Source of the DNA: an uncultured Oscillochloris sp.
Lineage (GTDB): Bacteria > Chloroflexota > Chloroflexia > Chloroflexales > Chloroflexaceae
Assembly: GCA_903877945.1 (NCBI GenBank)
Contig: CAIRFY010000643.1
Coordinates: forward strand, 1 to 7,926
Length of the DNA stretch: 7,926 nt
Direction: 5' to 3'
Below are positions 1-5,842 of this stretch, in pieces. The position numbers and the translations under genes are program-made. The first letter of the stretch is position 1. Each line of letters begins with the position of its first letter. The notes below the pieces were generated by a model. It made no database searches and was not told the origin of the DNA. It worked only from the letters and a program-made list of their open reading frames with translations.

Positions 1-228
1 ATCGGCCCGTAGCCGACGCAATTCAGCCCCCGGCGCGGCTGCGACCCAGCCGCTATCTGCGGGAGCGGCGCTGGGACTGGGCGGCGAACTGGTAGGGGGG
101 GGTGGGCCGGTGGGCGTGGGCATCAGGGTCGCCGCAGGTATGGGCGCGCTGTCCGGGATGGTTGCAGGACGCCCGCAGTTCGTCAGTAGCAGCCCGCAGG
201 CGGCTAGGGTGAGAGTCATTCGTCGCAA
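1..228 (-). CDS. Pro-rich lipoprotein, N-terminal part (runs off window)
   Basis: The minus-strand frame stays open from a TTG at 228 to the window edge (76 codons seen). It begins MRRMTLTLAACGLLLTNCGR: two Arg, a hydrophobic stretch and a lipobox-like LLTNC with Cys18 as the probable lipidation site, so the product is likely an exported, membrane-anchored lipoprotein. Asn just before Cys is unusual; an earlier LAAC (Cys11) also resembles a lipobox but leaves a very short signal. Residues 20-56 are a Pro/Ser/Thr/Ala-rich tether. Residues 60-76 (GWVAAAPGAELRRLRAD) look like the start of a folded domain, faintly like secreted phosphodiester-glycosidase proteins, but too little is visible to name it. 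TTG is preferred because a GAGGGGAAGG purine run lies about 7 nt upstream; the alternative is ATG at 219. The gene starts 35 nt after the thioesterase stop, suggesting co-transcription. Confidence 0.6.
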   Translation of the reverse strand, partial: MRRMTLTLAACGLLLTNCGRPATIPDSAPIPAATLMPTPTGPPPPTSSPPSPSAAPADSGWVAAAPGAELRRLRAD

Positions 229-263
229 GAGAACACCTTCCCCTCGCGTCACCCCGCCCCTGG

Positions 264-749
264 TCATCGTTGCCGCCGGGCGATGATCGCCTGGTGGATC
301 TCCTCACCGACAGCATACTCAGCGCGGGACTCGTCATCGGACAGGAGCAGTTGGGGTAGGGGACGTGGATAAACACCGTCTCTCGCGATGACGACCATGC
401 TGAAGTAGCCCTTCGTGCAGATGCGGCGGTCGCCGAGCAGTGGGTGTTCGCCATAGATCCGTACCCGCACCACCATCGAGGTGCGACCGACAAAGATCAC
501 CTTTGAGAATGCCTCGATAATCTCACCCTGGCCGATGGGGGCACGAAAGTCGATCCGCTCACTCGATGCCGTGACCACCGGCTGACGGCAGAAGCGCAGT
601 GCGGCGATGGATGCGGCCTTATCCATCAGAGCCATCACATCGCCGCCGAACATCGTGCCGTAGCCATTCGTCTGATGCGGCAGGATAATGTCGGCTATAT
701 GTTCTTCGCTGGCCACGCGTGCGGCCTGGTTATTCTCTATCTCACTCAC
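264..749 (-). CDS. Acyl-CoA thioesterase, hotdog fold (YciA/ACOT type)
   Basis: This 161-aa cytoplasmic enzyme probably hydrolyses acyl-CoA thioesters to free acid and CoA. Residues 23-36 (LPHQTNGYGTMFGG) and the following VMALMD match the family signature, a loop with conserved Asn and FGG followed by the hotdog helix carrying the catalytic-type Asp, here Asp43. A second conserved block is VTASSERIDFRAPIGQGE (59-76), then the beta strands GRTSMVVRVRIYGE (88-101). Length is normal for a single-domain member, and such proteins usually assemble as hexamers of hotdog dimers. The start is GTG at 749, with AAAGGGG about 7 nt upstream. Chain-length preference cannot be told from sequence. The lipoprotein gene follows in the same direction 35 nt downstream, and the terminus of palindrome copy 1 ends 16 nt before the start codon. 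Confidence 0.93.
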   Translation of the reverse strand: MSEIENNQAARVASEEHIADIILPHQTNGYGTMFGGDVMALMDKAASIAALRFCRQPVVTASSERIDFRAPIGQGEIIEAFSKVIFVGRTSMVVRVRIYGEHPLLGDRRICTKGYFSMVVIARDGVYPRPLPQLLLSDDESRAEYAVGEEIHQAIIARRQR

Positions 750-765
750 AGAAAAACCCCTTTAG

Positions 766-899
766 CAAGGTTCAAATTGGACGTTTCCAGCGTGACAGTC
801 TCGCACAGCCCTCACCCCCCAGCCCCCTCTCCCTGAGCGGGAGAGGGGCAGGGGGTGAGGGTCGTCCGGCGGCAAACTGTCAAGCGTGATTGAACCTTG
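766..899. repeat. Intergenic palindromic repeat, copy 1
   Basis: The C/G-rich core (809-861) has arms starting CCCTCACCCCCCAG and ending GGGGGTGAGGG around a small centre. The symmetry extends outward: TGACAGT (793-799) pairs with ACTGTCA (876-882), and CAAGGTTCAA (766-775) pairs perfectly with TTGAACCTTG (890-899). The whole 134-bp unit is therefore one interrupted palindrome, resembling a small non-autonomous mobile element or REP/MITE-like repeat. It fills most of the gap between the permease stop and the thioesterase start. No transposase is present in it. Confidence 0.85.
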
Positions 900-920
900 T
901 CTTTAGTCTCTACCTTTTGC

Positions 921-983
921 CATTCTGCATTCTGCATTTTGCATTTTGCATTTTGCATTTTGCATTCTGCCTTCTGCCTTCTC
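921..983. repeat. Heptanucleotide tandem repeat, nine units
   Basis: Nine consecutive 7-bp units run from 921 to 983: CATTCTG twice, CATTTTG four times, CATTCTG once, then CCTTCTG and CCTTCTC. All fit CNTTYTS with period 7. The tract abuts the permease stop codon (984-986) and is followed after 21 bp by the end of palindrome copy 1. Read on the minus strand it is a purine-rich CAAAATG/CAGAATG tract that would form the 3' untranslated part of the permease mRNA. Confidence 0.9.
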
Positions 984-2165
984 CTACCTTCCCCACCCAC
1001 GCGACAGCGCAGTCTCCTCACCGGGCTTGCGCATGGGGATACGGTAGAGAAAGCGCACAATCTGGTCGGCGGCCACAAACATAATAATCAGAGCCTGGAC
1101 GATCTTGATCACATCGATACTCAGATTGGCGCGCACCTGCATCAGACTGGCCCCGGTCAGTAGGCCGCCCCAAAGGAAACCCGAGGCAATGATCCCGATA
1201 GGGTTGGAGCGAGCCAGCAGGGCCACCGCAATGGCGTCGAAGCCCAGCCCCAGCAGCAGGTCGGCGCTGAGGGAGTAGCGCACGCCCAGCACCTCGCCCG
1301 CCCCAGCGATGCCCGCCAGTCCGCCCGAGAGCGCCATCGTCAACAGGATTGTTCGCGGCACACTGACGCCCGCGTAGCGCGCCGCGTCCGGGTTCGCGCC
1401 CGCCGTGCGCAGTTCAAAGCCCACCGTCGTCTTATACAGCAGCCACCAGACCGCAAAGGCCAGGGCGACGGCGATCAGAATACCGATGTGCAGGTGCGTC
1501 GTATCAGCGATCTGGAAACCCGGCAGGCGCGCACTCTCCTGGATCACGTGCGTGCGTGCCCCGCTGGTGTCAGACGGGTCGCCGAGGATGCGCGGCTGCT
1601 TACTCTTAATCAGCCAGTCGGTGAGGCGCAAAGCCACATAGTTGAGCATAATCGTCGTGATCACCTCGTGGGCCCCCGTGCGCGCCTTGAGGAACCCGGC
1701 CAATCCGCCCCACAGCGCCCCGCCCAGCACCCCGGCGGCCAGGGCCAGCGGAATGTGGATGATCGCCGGTAGCTGGAGGGTTGTCGCCACCACAACGGTA
1801 AAGATCGCCCCGATATAGAGCTGGCCCTCGGCCCCGATGTTGAACAAGCCGCCCTTAAAGCCCAGCGCCACCGCCAGCCCGCAGATGATATACGGCGCTG
1901 AGCGCACAATCGTGTTGCCGATAGCACCCCAGCTACCGAACGAACCCTCCCATAGCCCGATATAGGCTGCCAGCCAGTCGCCACCGGTCAGCCCGATTAT
2001 CAGCGCGCCCACCATCAGGGCCGTGAAGACGGCAAACACCGGCACCAGCGGCGAGGCGTAGCGGCCCCACAGTGCGCCGATGGACGACGGCACCGGTTTT
2101 TTTTCGATAGCTTCAGACATGTGGCTCGCTTCAGAATGCAGAGGTAACGAATCAGAGTGTACCAT
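984..2165 (-). CDS. ABC transporter permease, nucleoside/BMP-type (BPD_transp_2)
   Basis: This integral membrane subunit belongs to an importer of the family that takes up nucleosides with Bmp-type lipoproteins (COG4603-like). Visible family blocks are GLFNIGAEGQLYIGA (106-120), GAHEVITTIMLNYVA (164-178, likely the ATPase-coupling region), RTAGANPDAARYAGV (253-267), SGGLAGIAGA (280-289) and GFDAIAVALLARSNPIG (308-324). Many hydrophobic segments surround these, the first near residues 40-60. At 393 aa it is slightly long, because ATG 2165 adds 15 residues before a more family-like MSEAIEKK start at ATG 2120. Neither start has a good ribosome site, so the N-terminus is uncertain. The ATG at 2165 lies 4 nt after the panE stop, suggesting one transcript. 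No ATPase, substrate-binding lipoprotein or second permease is next to it, so the transported substrate is inferred only from family. Confidence 0.92.
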   Translation of the reverse strand: MVHSDSLPLHSEASHMSEAIEKKPVPSSIGALWGRYASPLVPVFAVFTALMVGALIIGLTGGDWLAAYIGLWEGSFGSWGAIGNTIVRSAPYIICGLAVALGFKGGLFNIGAEGQLYIGAIFTVVVATTLQLPAIIHIPLALAAGVLGGALWGGLAGFLKARTGAHEVITTIMLNYVALRLTDWLIKSKQPRILGDPSDTSGARTHVIQESARLPGFQIADTTHLHIGILIAVALAFAVWWLLYKTTVGFELRTAGANPDAARYAGVSVPRTILLTMALSGGLAGIAGAGEVLGVRYSLSADLLLGLGFDAIAVALLARSNPIGIIASGFLWGGLLTGASLMQVRANLSIDVIKIVQALIIMFVAADQIVRFLYRIPMRKPGEETALSRGWGR

Positions 2166-2169
2166 GCAT

Positions 2170-3150
2170 TCAGTGATTGCTTACCACCATATCAAGCAGT
2201 TTCATACTGGCGTAGATGGCGTCAATATGCGGCGTGGGGACGCTGACAAGGCGGCCAAGCTCAGCCACGGAACCGATAAGAGCGTCCACTTCGGTGGAGC
2301 GACCGGCCTCTACATCCTGAAGCATTGAGGTCTTATGGGCACCGATATCTTCGGCCATTTTGATCCGTCGGTCGATACTGATGGGGAAGTGGATACCGAG
2401 AGCCTCCGCTACCTGCTGGGCCTCAGCCATCATGGCAACGAGCAGAGCCCGCGTGCCAACGTCAGTGATGATCACGTCCACCGTGGCGCGGGTGAGGGCG
2501 CTGATCGGGTTGATCGAAAGGTTGCCCCAGAGCTTGATCCAGATCTCGCTGCGGATGTCGGGGCGGGCAGGGGCCTTGAGGCCAGCGTCGGTGAAGAGCC
2601 GGGAGAGGGCGAGGACGCGCTCGCTGCGGCTGCCATCGGGCTCGCCAAGGGTGAAGCGGTTGCCCTCAATGTGACGGATGACGCCGGGGCGGGCGATGGC
2701 CGCCGCCGGATAAATCACGCAGCCCAGCACGCGGTCAATCTCGACCTGGGAGGCGATCTGGCCACCAGGGTCAACCGCCGCAATCCCACGGCCCTCGTGG
2801 GGGCCGCCGTGGCGGTAGAAGTACCACCAGGGGATTCCGTTCTGCGCGTAGACAACAGCCGTGTTGGGGCCGTAGAGGGCGCGCATCGGCGCGGCCAGGG
2901 CGGGCAGAGCCTGGGCCTTCACCGCGACGATCACCACGTCATGATGTCCAGCCGCCGCTATATCAGCCGTCGCCTGGGCCGGGCGGACGATCTCGCGGCT
3001 CCCGTCGGCGTACTCCACGCACAGGCCATCGCGTAGGATGATCTCCAGGTGCGCGCCACGGGCAATCAGCGTGACCTCCGCTCCGACCAGGGCCAACTTC
3101 GCTCCCAGGTAGCCGCCGATGGCCCCCGCGCCGACAATTGCGATACGCAT
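2170..3150 (-). CDS. panE: 2-dehydropantoate 2-reductase family protein
   Basis: Predicted NADPH-dependent reductase of ketopantoate to pantoate, the second step of pantothenate/CoA synthesis, in the cytoplasm. The N-terminal Rossmann motif GAGAIGG is at residues 7-13; AVKAQAL (76-82) and the conserved QNG (103-105) follow. The C-terminal domain shows KLWGNLSINP with the catalytic-type Lys206 plus Asn210 and Asn214, then KTSMLQDVEAGRSTEVDAL (273-291), where Glu287 is the likely counterpart of the substrate-binding Glu. At 326 aa it is a little longer than the roughly 300-aa E. coli enzyme. The extra length is after residue 105, in the QNGIPWWYF subgroup, whose members are often annotated as PanE without proof; another 2-oxoacid is possible. 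The start is ATG 3150 with only a weak AGAGAA upstream. It lies immediately 5' of the ABC permease gene and may be co-transcribed with it. Confidence 0.93.
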   Translation of the reverse strand: MRIAIVGAGAIGGYLGAKLALVGAEVTLIARGAHLEIILRDGLCVEYADGSREIVRPAQATADIAAAGHHDVVIVAVKAQALPALAAPMRALYGPNTAVVYAQNGIPWWYFYRHGGPHEGRGIAAVDPGGQIASQVEIDRVLGCVIYPAAAIARPGVIRHIEGNRFTLGEPDGSRSERVLALSRLFTDAGLKAPARPDIRSEIWIKLWGNLSINPISALTRATVDVIITDVGTRALLVAMMAEAQQVAEALGIHFPISIDRRIKMAEDIGAHKTSMLQDVEAGRSTEVDALIGSVAELGRLVSVPTPHIDAIYASMKLLDMVVSNH

Positions 3151-3165
3151 TATGTTCTCTAATAA

Positions 3166-3293
3166 AAGGTTCGCAGATACTTTACAATTTGTCGCCGCAC
3201 AGCCCTCACCCCCCAGCCCCCTCTCCCTAGGGAGAGGGGCTGGGGGTGAGGGGGCACAGAACTGTAAAGTAACATTGCTAATCCTGAAACCTT
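3166..3293. repeat. Intergenic palindromic repeat, copy 2
   Basis: The core at 3203-3252 is an almost perfect palindrome centred on CCCTAGGG with no loop; the left arm has one extra C in each of two C runs. Further out, TACTTTACA (3178-3186) pairs perfectly with TGTAAAGTA (3263-3271), and AAGGTT (3166-3171) with AACCTT (3288-3293). The outer AAGGTT end resembles the CAAGGTTCAA end of copy 1, so the two look like members of one subgroup. It sits between the CHAT gene stop and the panE start, 15 nt from the panE ATG. Confidence 0.85.
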
Positions 3294-3324
3294 GTCGAAG
3301 CGAAGAATCCCGGTCGGGACACTC

Positions 3325-3975
3325 TCAGCGTGACAGCGTGACTTCTGCGGTAGTGTGTACAAAGAGTGTCGGCTGATCGCCCGGATTCGGCACGGCATCC
3401 CGCGCCACGGCCAGCGCCCGGTCAATCCGCCCGTCGCGGTAGAGGGCACGAAAGAAGATCGCCAAAAACCGATCCATCGTCACCGCAGGACTACGGCCCG
3501 GTACGATGAGTACAGCCGGAAGACCCGCATAGGCCAGGGCCATTCCCACCTCCGCCCGCGCCTCAGTGTCGTCGGGCGAACCCACCTCGGCATACGCGGC
3601 CAGCACGACCAGAAGCGGACGATAGTCGGCATGGGCAAGCTGCACAGCGAGTGACGTGGCCGCCACTGGCGCACCGCTCCCATCGGGCTGCTCCAGCCAC
3701 AGGCATGCAGTCTCTTGCACAAACAGAGCGTGGCCAACCAGGTAGCAGATACGGGGCGCGTCCCGCAGGGCCGCGCCTATACTGACGAGCGTTGCCCGCG
3801 CACCACTGCATGGTGCAGGCAGCACAGTAGTCGGGATGTCGCCCAGTGCCGTGCGGACGCGCTCAACCTCACCGGGGAGATCAATCGGCTCGGGCTGAGT
3901 GATCGGCCAACTGGTCGGGTCGGCAACCGCCAGCAGGGCGCGCATGGGCGGCACGCTCGGATCCACGTCACACAT
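3325..3975 (-). CDS. Stand-alone CHAT-domain protein, probably catalytically inactive
   Basis: This 216-aa protein has the layout of a CHAT (caspase-HetF-associated-with-TPR) domain. MRALLAVADP at residues 11-20 is the first strand, and IDLPGEVERVRTAL (31-44) is typical of the N-terminal helix. The His block is CYLVGHALF with His82. The strand LLVVLAAYAEVG (121-132) matches the usual LNAC/SAC block but has Tyr128 where catalytic Cys is expected. ALAYAGLPAVLIV (146-158) and the helical FFRALYRDGRIDRALAVARDA (positions 174-194) complete the fold. No TPR, signal peptide or membrane segment is visible. The start ATG 3975 is chosen because GGAG lies 8 nt upstream; the open frame reaching 4173 is translated repeat sequence. 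The last codons lie in a tandem AGCGTGAC duplication. CHAT proteins are usually cysteine peptidases in signalling or defence; here a non-proteolytic role is inferred. It may be monocistronic. Confidence 0.75.
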   Translation of the reverse strand: MCDVDPSVPPMRALLAVADPTSWPITQPEPIDLPGEVERVRTALGDIPTTVLPAPCSGARATLVSIGAALRDAPRICYLVGHALFVQETACLWLEQPDGSGAPVAATSLAVQLAHADYRPLLVVLAAYAEVGSPDDTEARAEVGMALAYAGLPAVLIVPGRSPAVTMDRFLAIFFRALYRDGRIDRALAVARDAVPNPGDQPTLFVHTTAEVTLSR

Positions 3976-3983
3976 GGGGGTTT

Positions 3984-3987
3984 CTCC
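3984..3987 (-). promoter_or_regulatory. Ribosome binding site deciding the CHAT start
   Basis: On the minus strand GGAG lies 8 nt before ATG 3975 (GGAGAAACCCCCATG). ATG 3945 has only weak purines, and the in-frame codons further upstream fall inside repeat DNA. Confidence 0.6.
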
Positions 3988-3998
3988 ATCAGCCCCCG

Positions 3999-4069
3999 TG
4001 GGGGCGACGCATCGCCAGCGGGCATGCGCGGATGATCCAACCGTATCAGATGGCAACGCTTCGCCCCTA
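3999..4069. repeat. Imperfect inverted repeat in the CHAT leader
   Basis: Two 18-nt arms, TGGGGGCGACGCATCGCC (3999-4016) and GGCAACGCTTCGCCCCTA (4052-4069), match at 14 of 18 positions when one is reverse-complemented. Several mismatches would be G-U pairs in RNA. A further short palindrome, GCCCCC/GGGGGC (3992-4005), overlaps its left end just upstream of the CHAT ribosome site. If transcribed with the CHAT gene the region would form a 5' leader hairpin. It is unrelated in sequence to the CCCTCACC palindromes. The rest of 4070-4126 shows nothing I can assign. Confidence 0.55.
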
Positions 4070-4126
4070 CAATCCTTCCCTCCAATGGTAGCATAGATCG
4101 ACGGCTTCTTCCGCGTCACCCTCCGG

Positions 4127-4316
4127 CCCTCACCCCCCAGCCCCTCTCCCTCACGGCATATCTTTACCCACATCTTTTTTTACCGCAGTACAATGCGGTT
4201 TATTGGCCCATCCGGGCGGGCGACTTCGGTCGCATGCCCCTCGCAGAGATGTGCGTAAAGATATGTCAGGGAGAGGGATCTGGGGGGTGAGGGCTGCCCG
4301 ACTTTGCACTAGCCCT
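4127..4316. repeat. Intergenic palindromic repeat, copy 3, interrupted at its centre
   Basis: The left core arm (4127-4150, starting CCCTCACCCCCCAG) and the right core arm (4269-4293, ending TGGGGGGTGAGGG) are a CCCTCACC palindrome split by more than 100 bp. The right flank GACTTTGCACTAGCCCT (4300-4316) matches the outer arm of copy 4 (GACTTTGCTCATGCCCT) in 14 of 17 positions, so copies 3 and 4 form a subgroup. I cannot find a matching left outer arm before 4127, so this copy may be truncated there. It lies in the divergent gap between the CHAT and symporter genes. Confidence 0.75.
4157..4265. mobile_element. 109-bp inverted-repeat element nested in palindrome copy 3
   Basis: The ends are CATATCTTTACCCACATCT (4157-4175) and AGATGTGCGTAAAGATATG (4247-4265), complementary at 18 of 19 positions. 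Inside are two hairpins. ACCGCA/TGCGGT (4182-4199) has a 6-nt loop. GCGAC-TTCG-GTCGC (4220-4233) is extended by GGGC/GCCC across a 2x2 internal loop (4214-4239). The host palindrome reads ...CTCTCCCTCACGG before the element and TCAGGGAGAG after it, so it sits in the centre of the host. TCA occurs on both sides (4151-4153 and 4266-4268), but 5 bp separate the left copy from the element end, so a target duplication is unproven. It has no coding capacity and is best seen as a MITE-like or structured-RNA element. Confidence 0.6.
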
Positions 4317-4356
4317 GCGTATACGTGCAGGTGGATGCGATTACTATAACTTCCCA

Positions 4357-4365
4357 TGTTAGAAT
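4357..4365 (+). promoter_or_regulatory. Candidate extended -10 element for the symporter gene
   Basis: TGTTAGAAT fits the extended -10 pattern TGnTAnnnT. No good -35 is seen at the expected distance, which is tolerable for an extended -10 promoter. It would give a leader of about 35 nt before ATG 4407 that contains the ribosome site AAGGAGG (4396-4402). Confidence 0.4.
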
Positions 4366-4406
4366 AGGGCCATATCTCACTTTGCCCCCAATAGTAAGGA
4401 GGCTCT

Positions 4407-5825
4407 ATGGCCGTCACTGCGCCCGCCGCCCCCGCCGAGCGTCTCGCACTGAGCGCCAAGCTCGCCTTTGGTGCAGGCGATCTCGCTCCCGCTATCGCCA
4501 CCATCCTCATCTCATTCTTCCAGTTTGTCTTTCTGACCGAGATCGCTGGGCTCAACCCGCTGGCCGCTGGCTCTGTGCGCAGCATCCTCACGATCTGGGA
4601 TGCCGTCAACGACCCGGTTGTCGGCTGGCTCTCTGATCGTACCCGCTCGCGCTGGGGGCGTCGTCGGCCCTGGATCTTGTTTGGCGCAGTGCCGTTTGGG
4701 ATCATTTTCGCACTCCAGTGGATCGTGCCGCCCTTCGATGATACCGGCAAGTTCATCTACTACGTCATCGTGGGGGTACTGCTCAATACGGCCTTCACGG
4801 CGGTGAATGTGCCCTACACGGCGCTTACCCCCGAACTGACTCAGGACTACGATGAGCGCACGAGCCTGAACGCCTTCCGCTTCGCCTTCAGCATCGGCGG
4901 GAGCCTGATCGTCGCCGTGTTGCATCCAATAATTGTCGGTAGCTTCGCCGATAAGACGACCGGCTATGTCGTTTCCGGGGCGATCTGGGGGATTGTCTGC
5001 GTTCCGCCGCTGCTCTGGTGTTTCTGGGGTACCCGCGAGCGATTCCGCAGCGATGACGAGGAGCGGGTGAGTCTGGCGGAACAGTTGCGTACCACCTTCA
5101 GCAACGGGCCGTACCTCTTTGTGATCGGAATTTACCTCTTCTCGTGGCTGGCTATTCAGGTTACATCAACTGTCCTCGTGCCCTATGTCACCTACTGGCT
5201 GGGCAGCGTATCCCAGTTTCCGCTGAGCGTGATCGGCCTGACGTTTCATAAACCGAGCGACATCGTGCCGATCATGCTCTTCGCGGTGCAAGGTTCAGCG
5301 TTTGTCTTCCTGTTTGTCTGGAATGCGATCTGCCCGCGCATCGGGAAGAAGGCCGTCTATATGATCGGGATGATCTTCTGGATCGGCGTGCAGAGCGTTC
5401 TCTTCTTTGTGCAGCCGCAGCAGGTTGGGCTGGCGCTGCTGCTGGCGGTACTCGCGGGGGTCGGCGTAGCCACCGGCTACATCATCCCCTGGAGCATGAT
5501 GCCGGACGTGATCGACTACGACGAACTGCGCACCGGCAGGCGCCGCGAGGGCATGTACTACGGCCTGATGGTTCTGCTCCAGAAGTTCGGCCTGGCCGCC
5601 GGGCTGTTTATGGTGGGCGCGGTCCTCAACTCGGCGGGCTACAATGGCAGCTTCGGGCCGGGCGAGCAACCGGCCAGCGCCCTACTGGCCCTGCGCTGGA
5701 TGATCGGCCCGGTGCCGACGGTCGCCCTGATTGCGGGCATGATCGTGACCGCCTTCTACCCGATTACGAAGCAGAAGCACGCCGAGATCCTGGCCCAGCT
5801 TGAGCGCCGCAAAGCGGCGCAGTAG
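4407..5825 (+). CDS. GPH-family sugar:cation symporter (MFS)
   Basis: A 472-aa inner-membrane transporter of the glycoside-pentoside-hexuronide family, relatives of MelB-type symporters, probably driving sugar or glycoside uptake with a cation. Family blocks are DAVNDPVVGWLSDRTRSR (65-82, first cytoplasmic loop, followed by WGRRRPWI), NVPYTALTPELTQDYDER (134-151) and PWSMMPDVIDYDELRTGRRR (361-380). About twelve hydrophobic segments are spread along the protein. A longer polar stretch near 265-287 (GSVSQFPLSVIGLTF, then HKPSDIV) may be an enlarged loop in the second half. Length is normal. The start is ATG 4407, with AAGGAGG 4 nt upstream. No glycosidase or sugar kinase is adjacent, so the substrate is unknown. 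The gene is divergent from the CHAT gene and convergent with nth, with 17 nt between stops and no room for a separate terminator. Confidence 0.93.
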   Translation: MAVTAPAAPAERLALSAKLAFGAGDLAPAIATILISFFQFVFLTEIAGLNPLAAGSVRSILTIWDAVNDPVVGWLSDRTRSRWGRRRPWILFGAVPFGIIFALQWIVPPFDDTGKFIYYVIVGVLLNTAFTAVNVPYTALTPELTQDYDERTSLNAFRFAFSIGGSLIVAVLHPIIVGSFADKTTGYVVSGAIWGIVCVPPLLWCFWGTRERFRSDDEERVSLAEQLRTTFSNGPYLFVIGIYLFSWLAIQVTSTVLVPYVTYWLGSVSQFPLSVIGLTFHKPSDIVPIMLFAVQGSAFVFLFVWNAICPRIGKKAVYMIGMIFWIGVQSVLFFVQPQQVGLALLLAVLAGVGVATGYIIPWSMMPDVIDYDELRTGRRREGMYYGLMVLLQKFGLAAGLFMVGAVLNSAGYNGSFGPGEQPASALLALRWMIGPVPTVALIAGMIVTAFYPITKQKHAEILAQLERRKAAQ

Positions 5826-5842
5826 GCGGGAACGCAACAACC

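Noticed and set aside
53..493. Open minus-strand frame of 146 codons rich in Arg and Ser
   Set aside because: It overlaps the thioesterase and lipoprotein genes out of frame, has a low-complexity Arg/Ser composition and matches no domain.
921..983. CRISPR-like array
   Set aside because: The units are contiguous 7-mers with no spacers, and no cas genes are present.
812..1163. Short frames over 812-1078 (minus) and 890-1163 (plus)
   Set aside because: They are translations of the palindrome and heptamer tract (KMQNAKCKMQNA or ILHFAFC periodicity) and run into the permease gene.
2335..3036. 233-codon plus-strand frame opposite panE
   Set aside because: The minus-strand frame has clear Rossmann and catalytic motifs; the opposite frame is a GC-rich shadow.
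3119..3449. Frames on both strands across palindrome copy 2
   Set aside because: They consist of translated repeat plus out-of-frame panE or CHAT codons, with no domain or ribosome site.
3976..4173. N-terminal extension of the CHAT gene to 4173
   Set aside because: It would translate the palindrome and element ends (MWVKICREGEGLGGEG) and ignore the GGAG site at 3984-3987.
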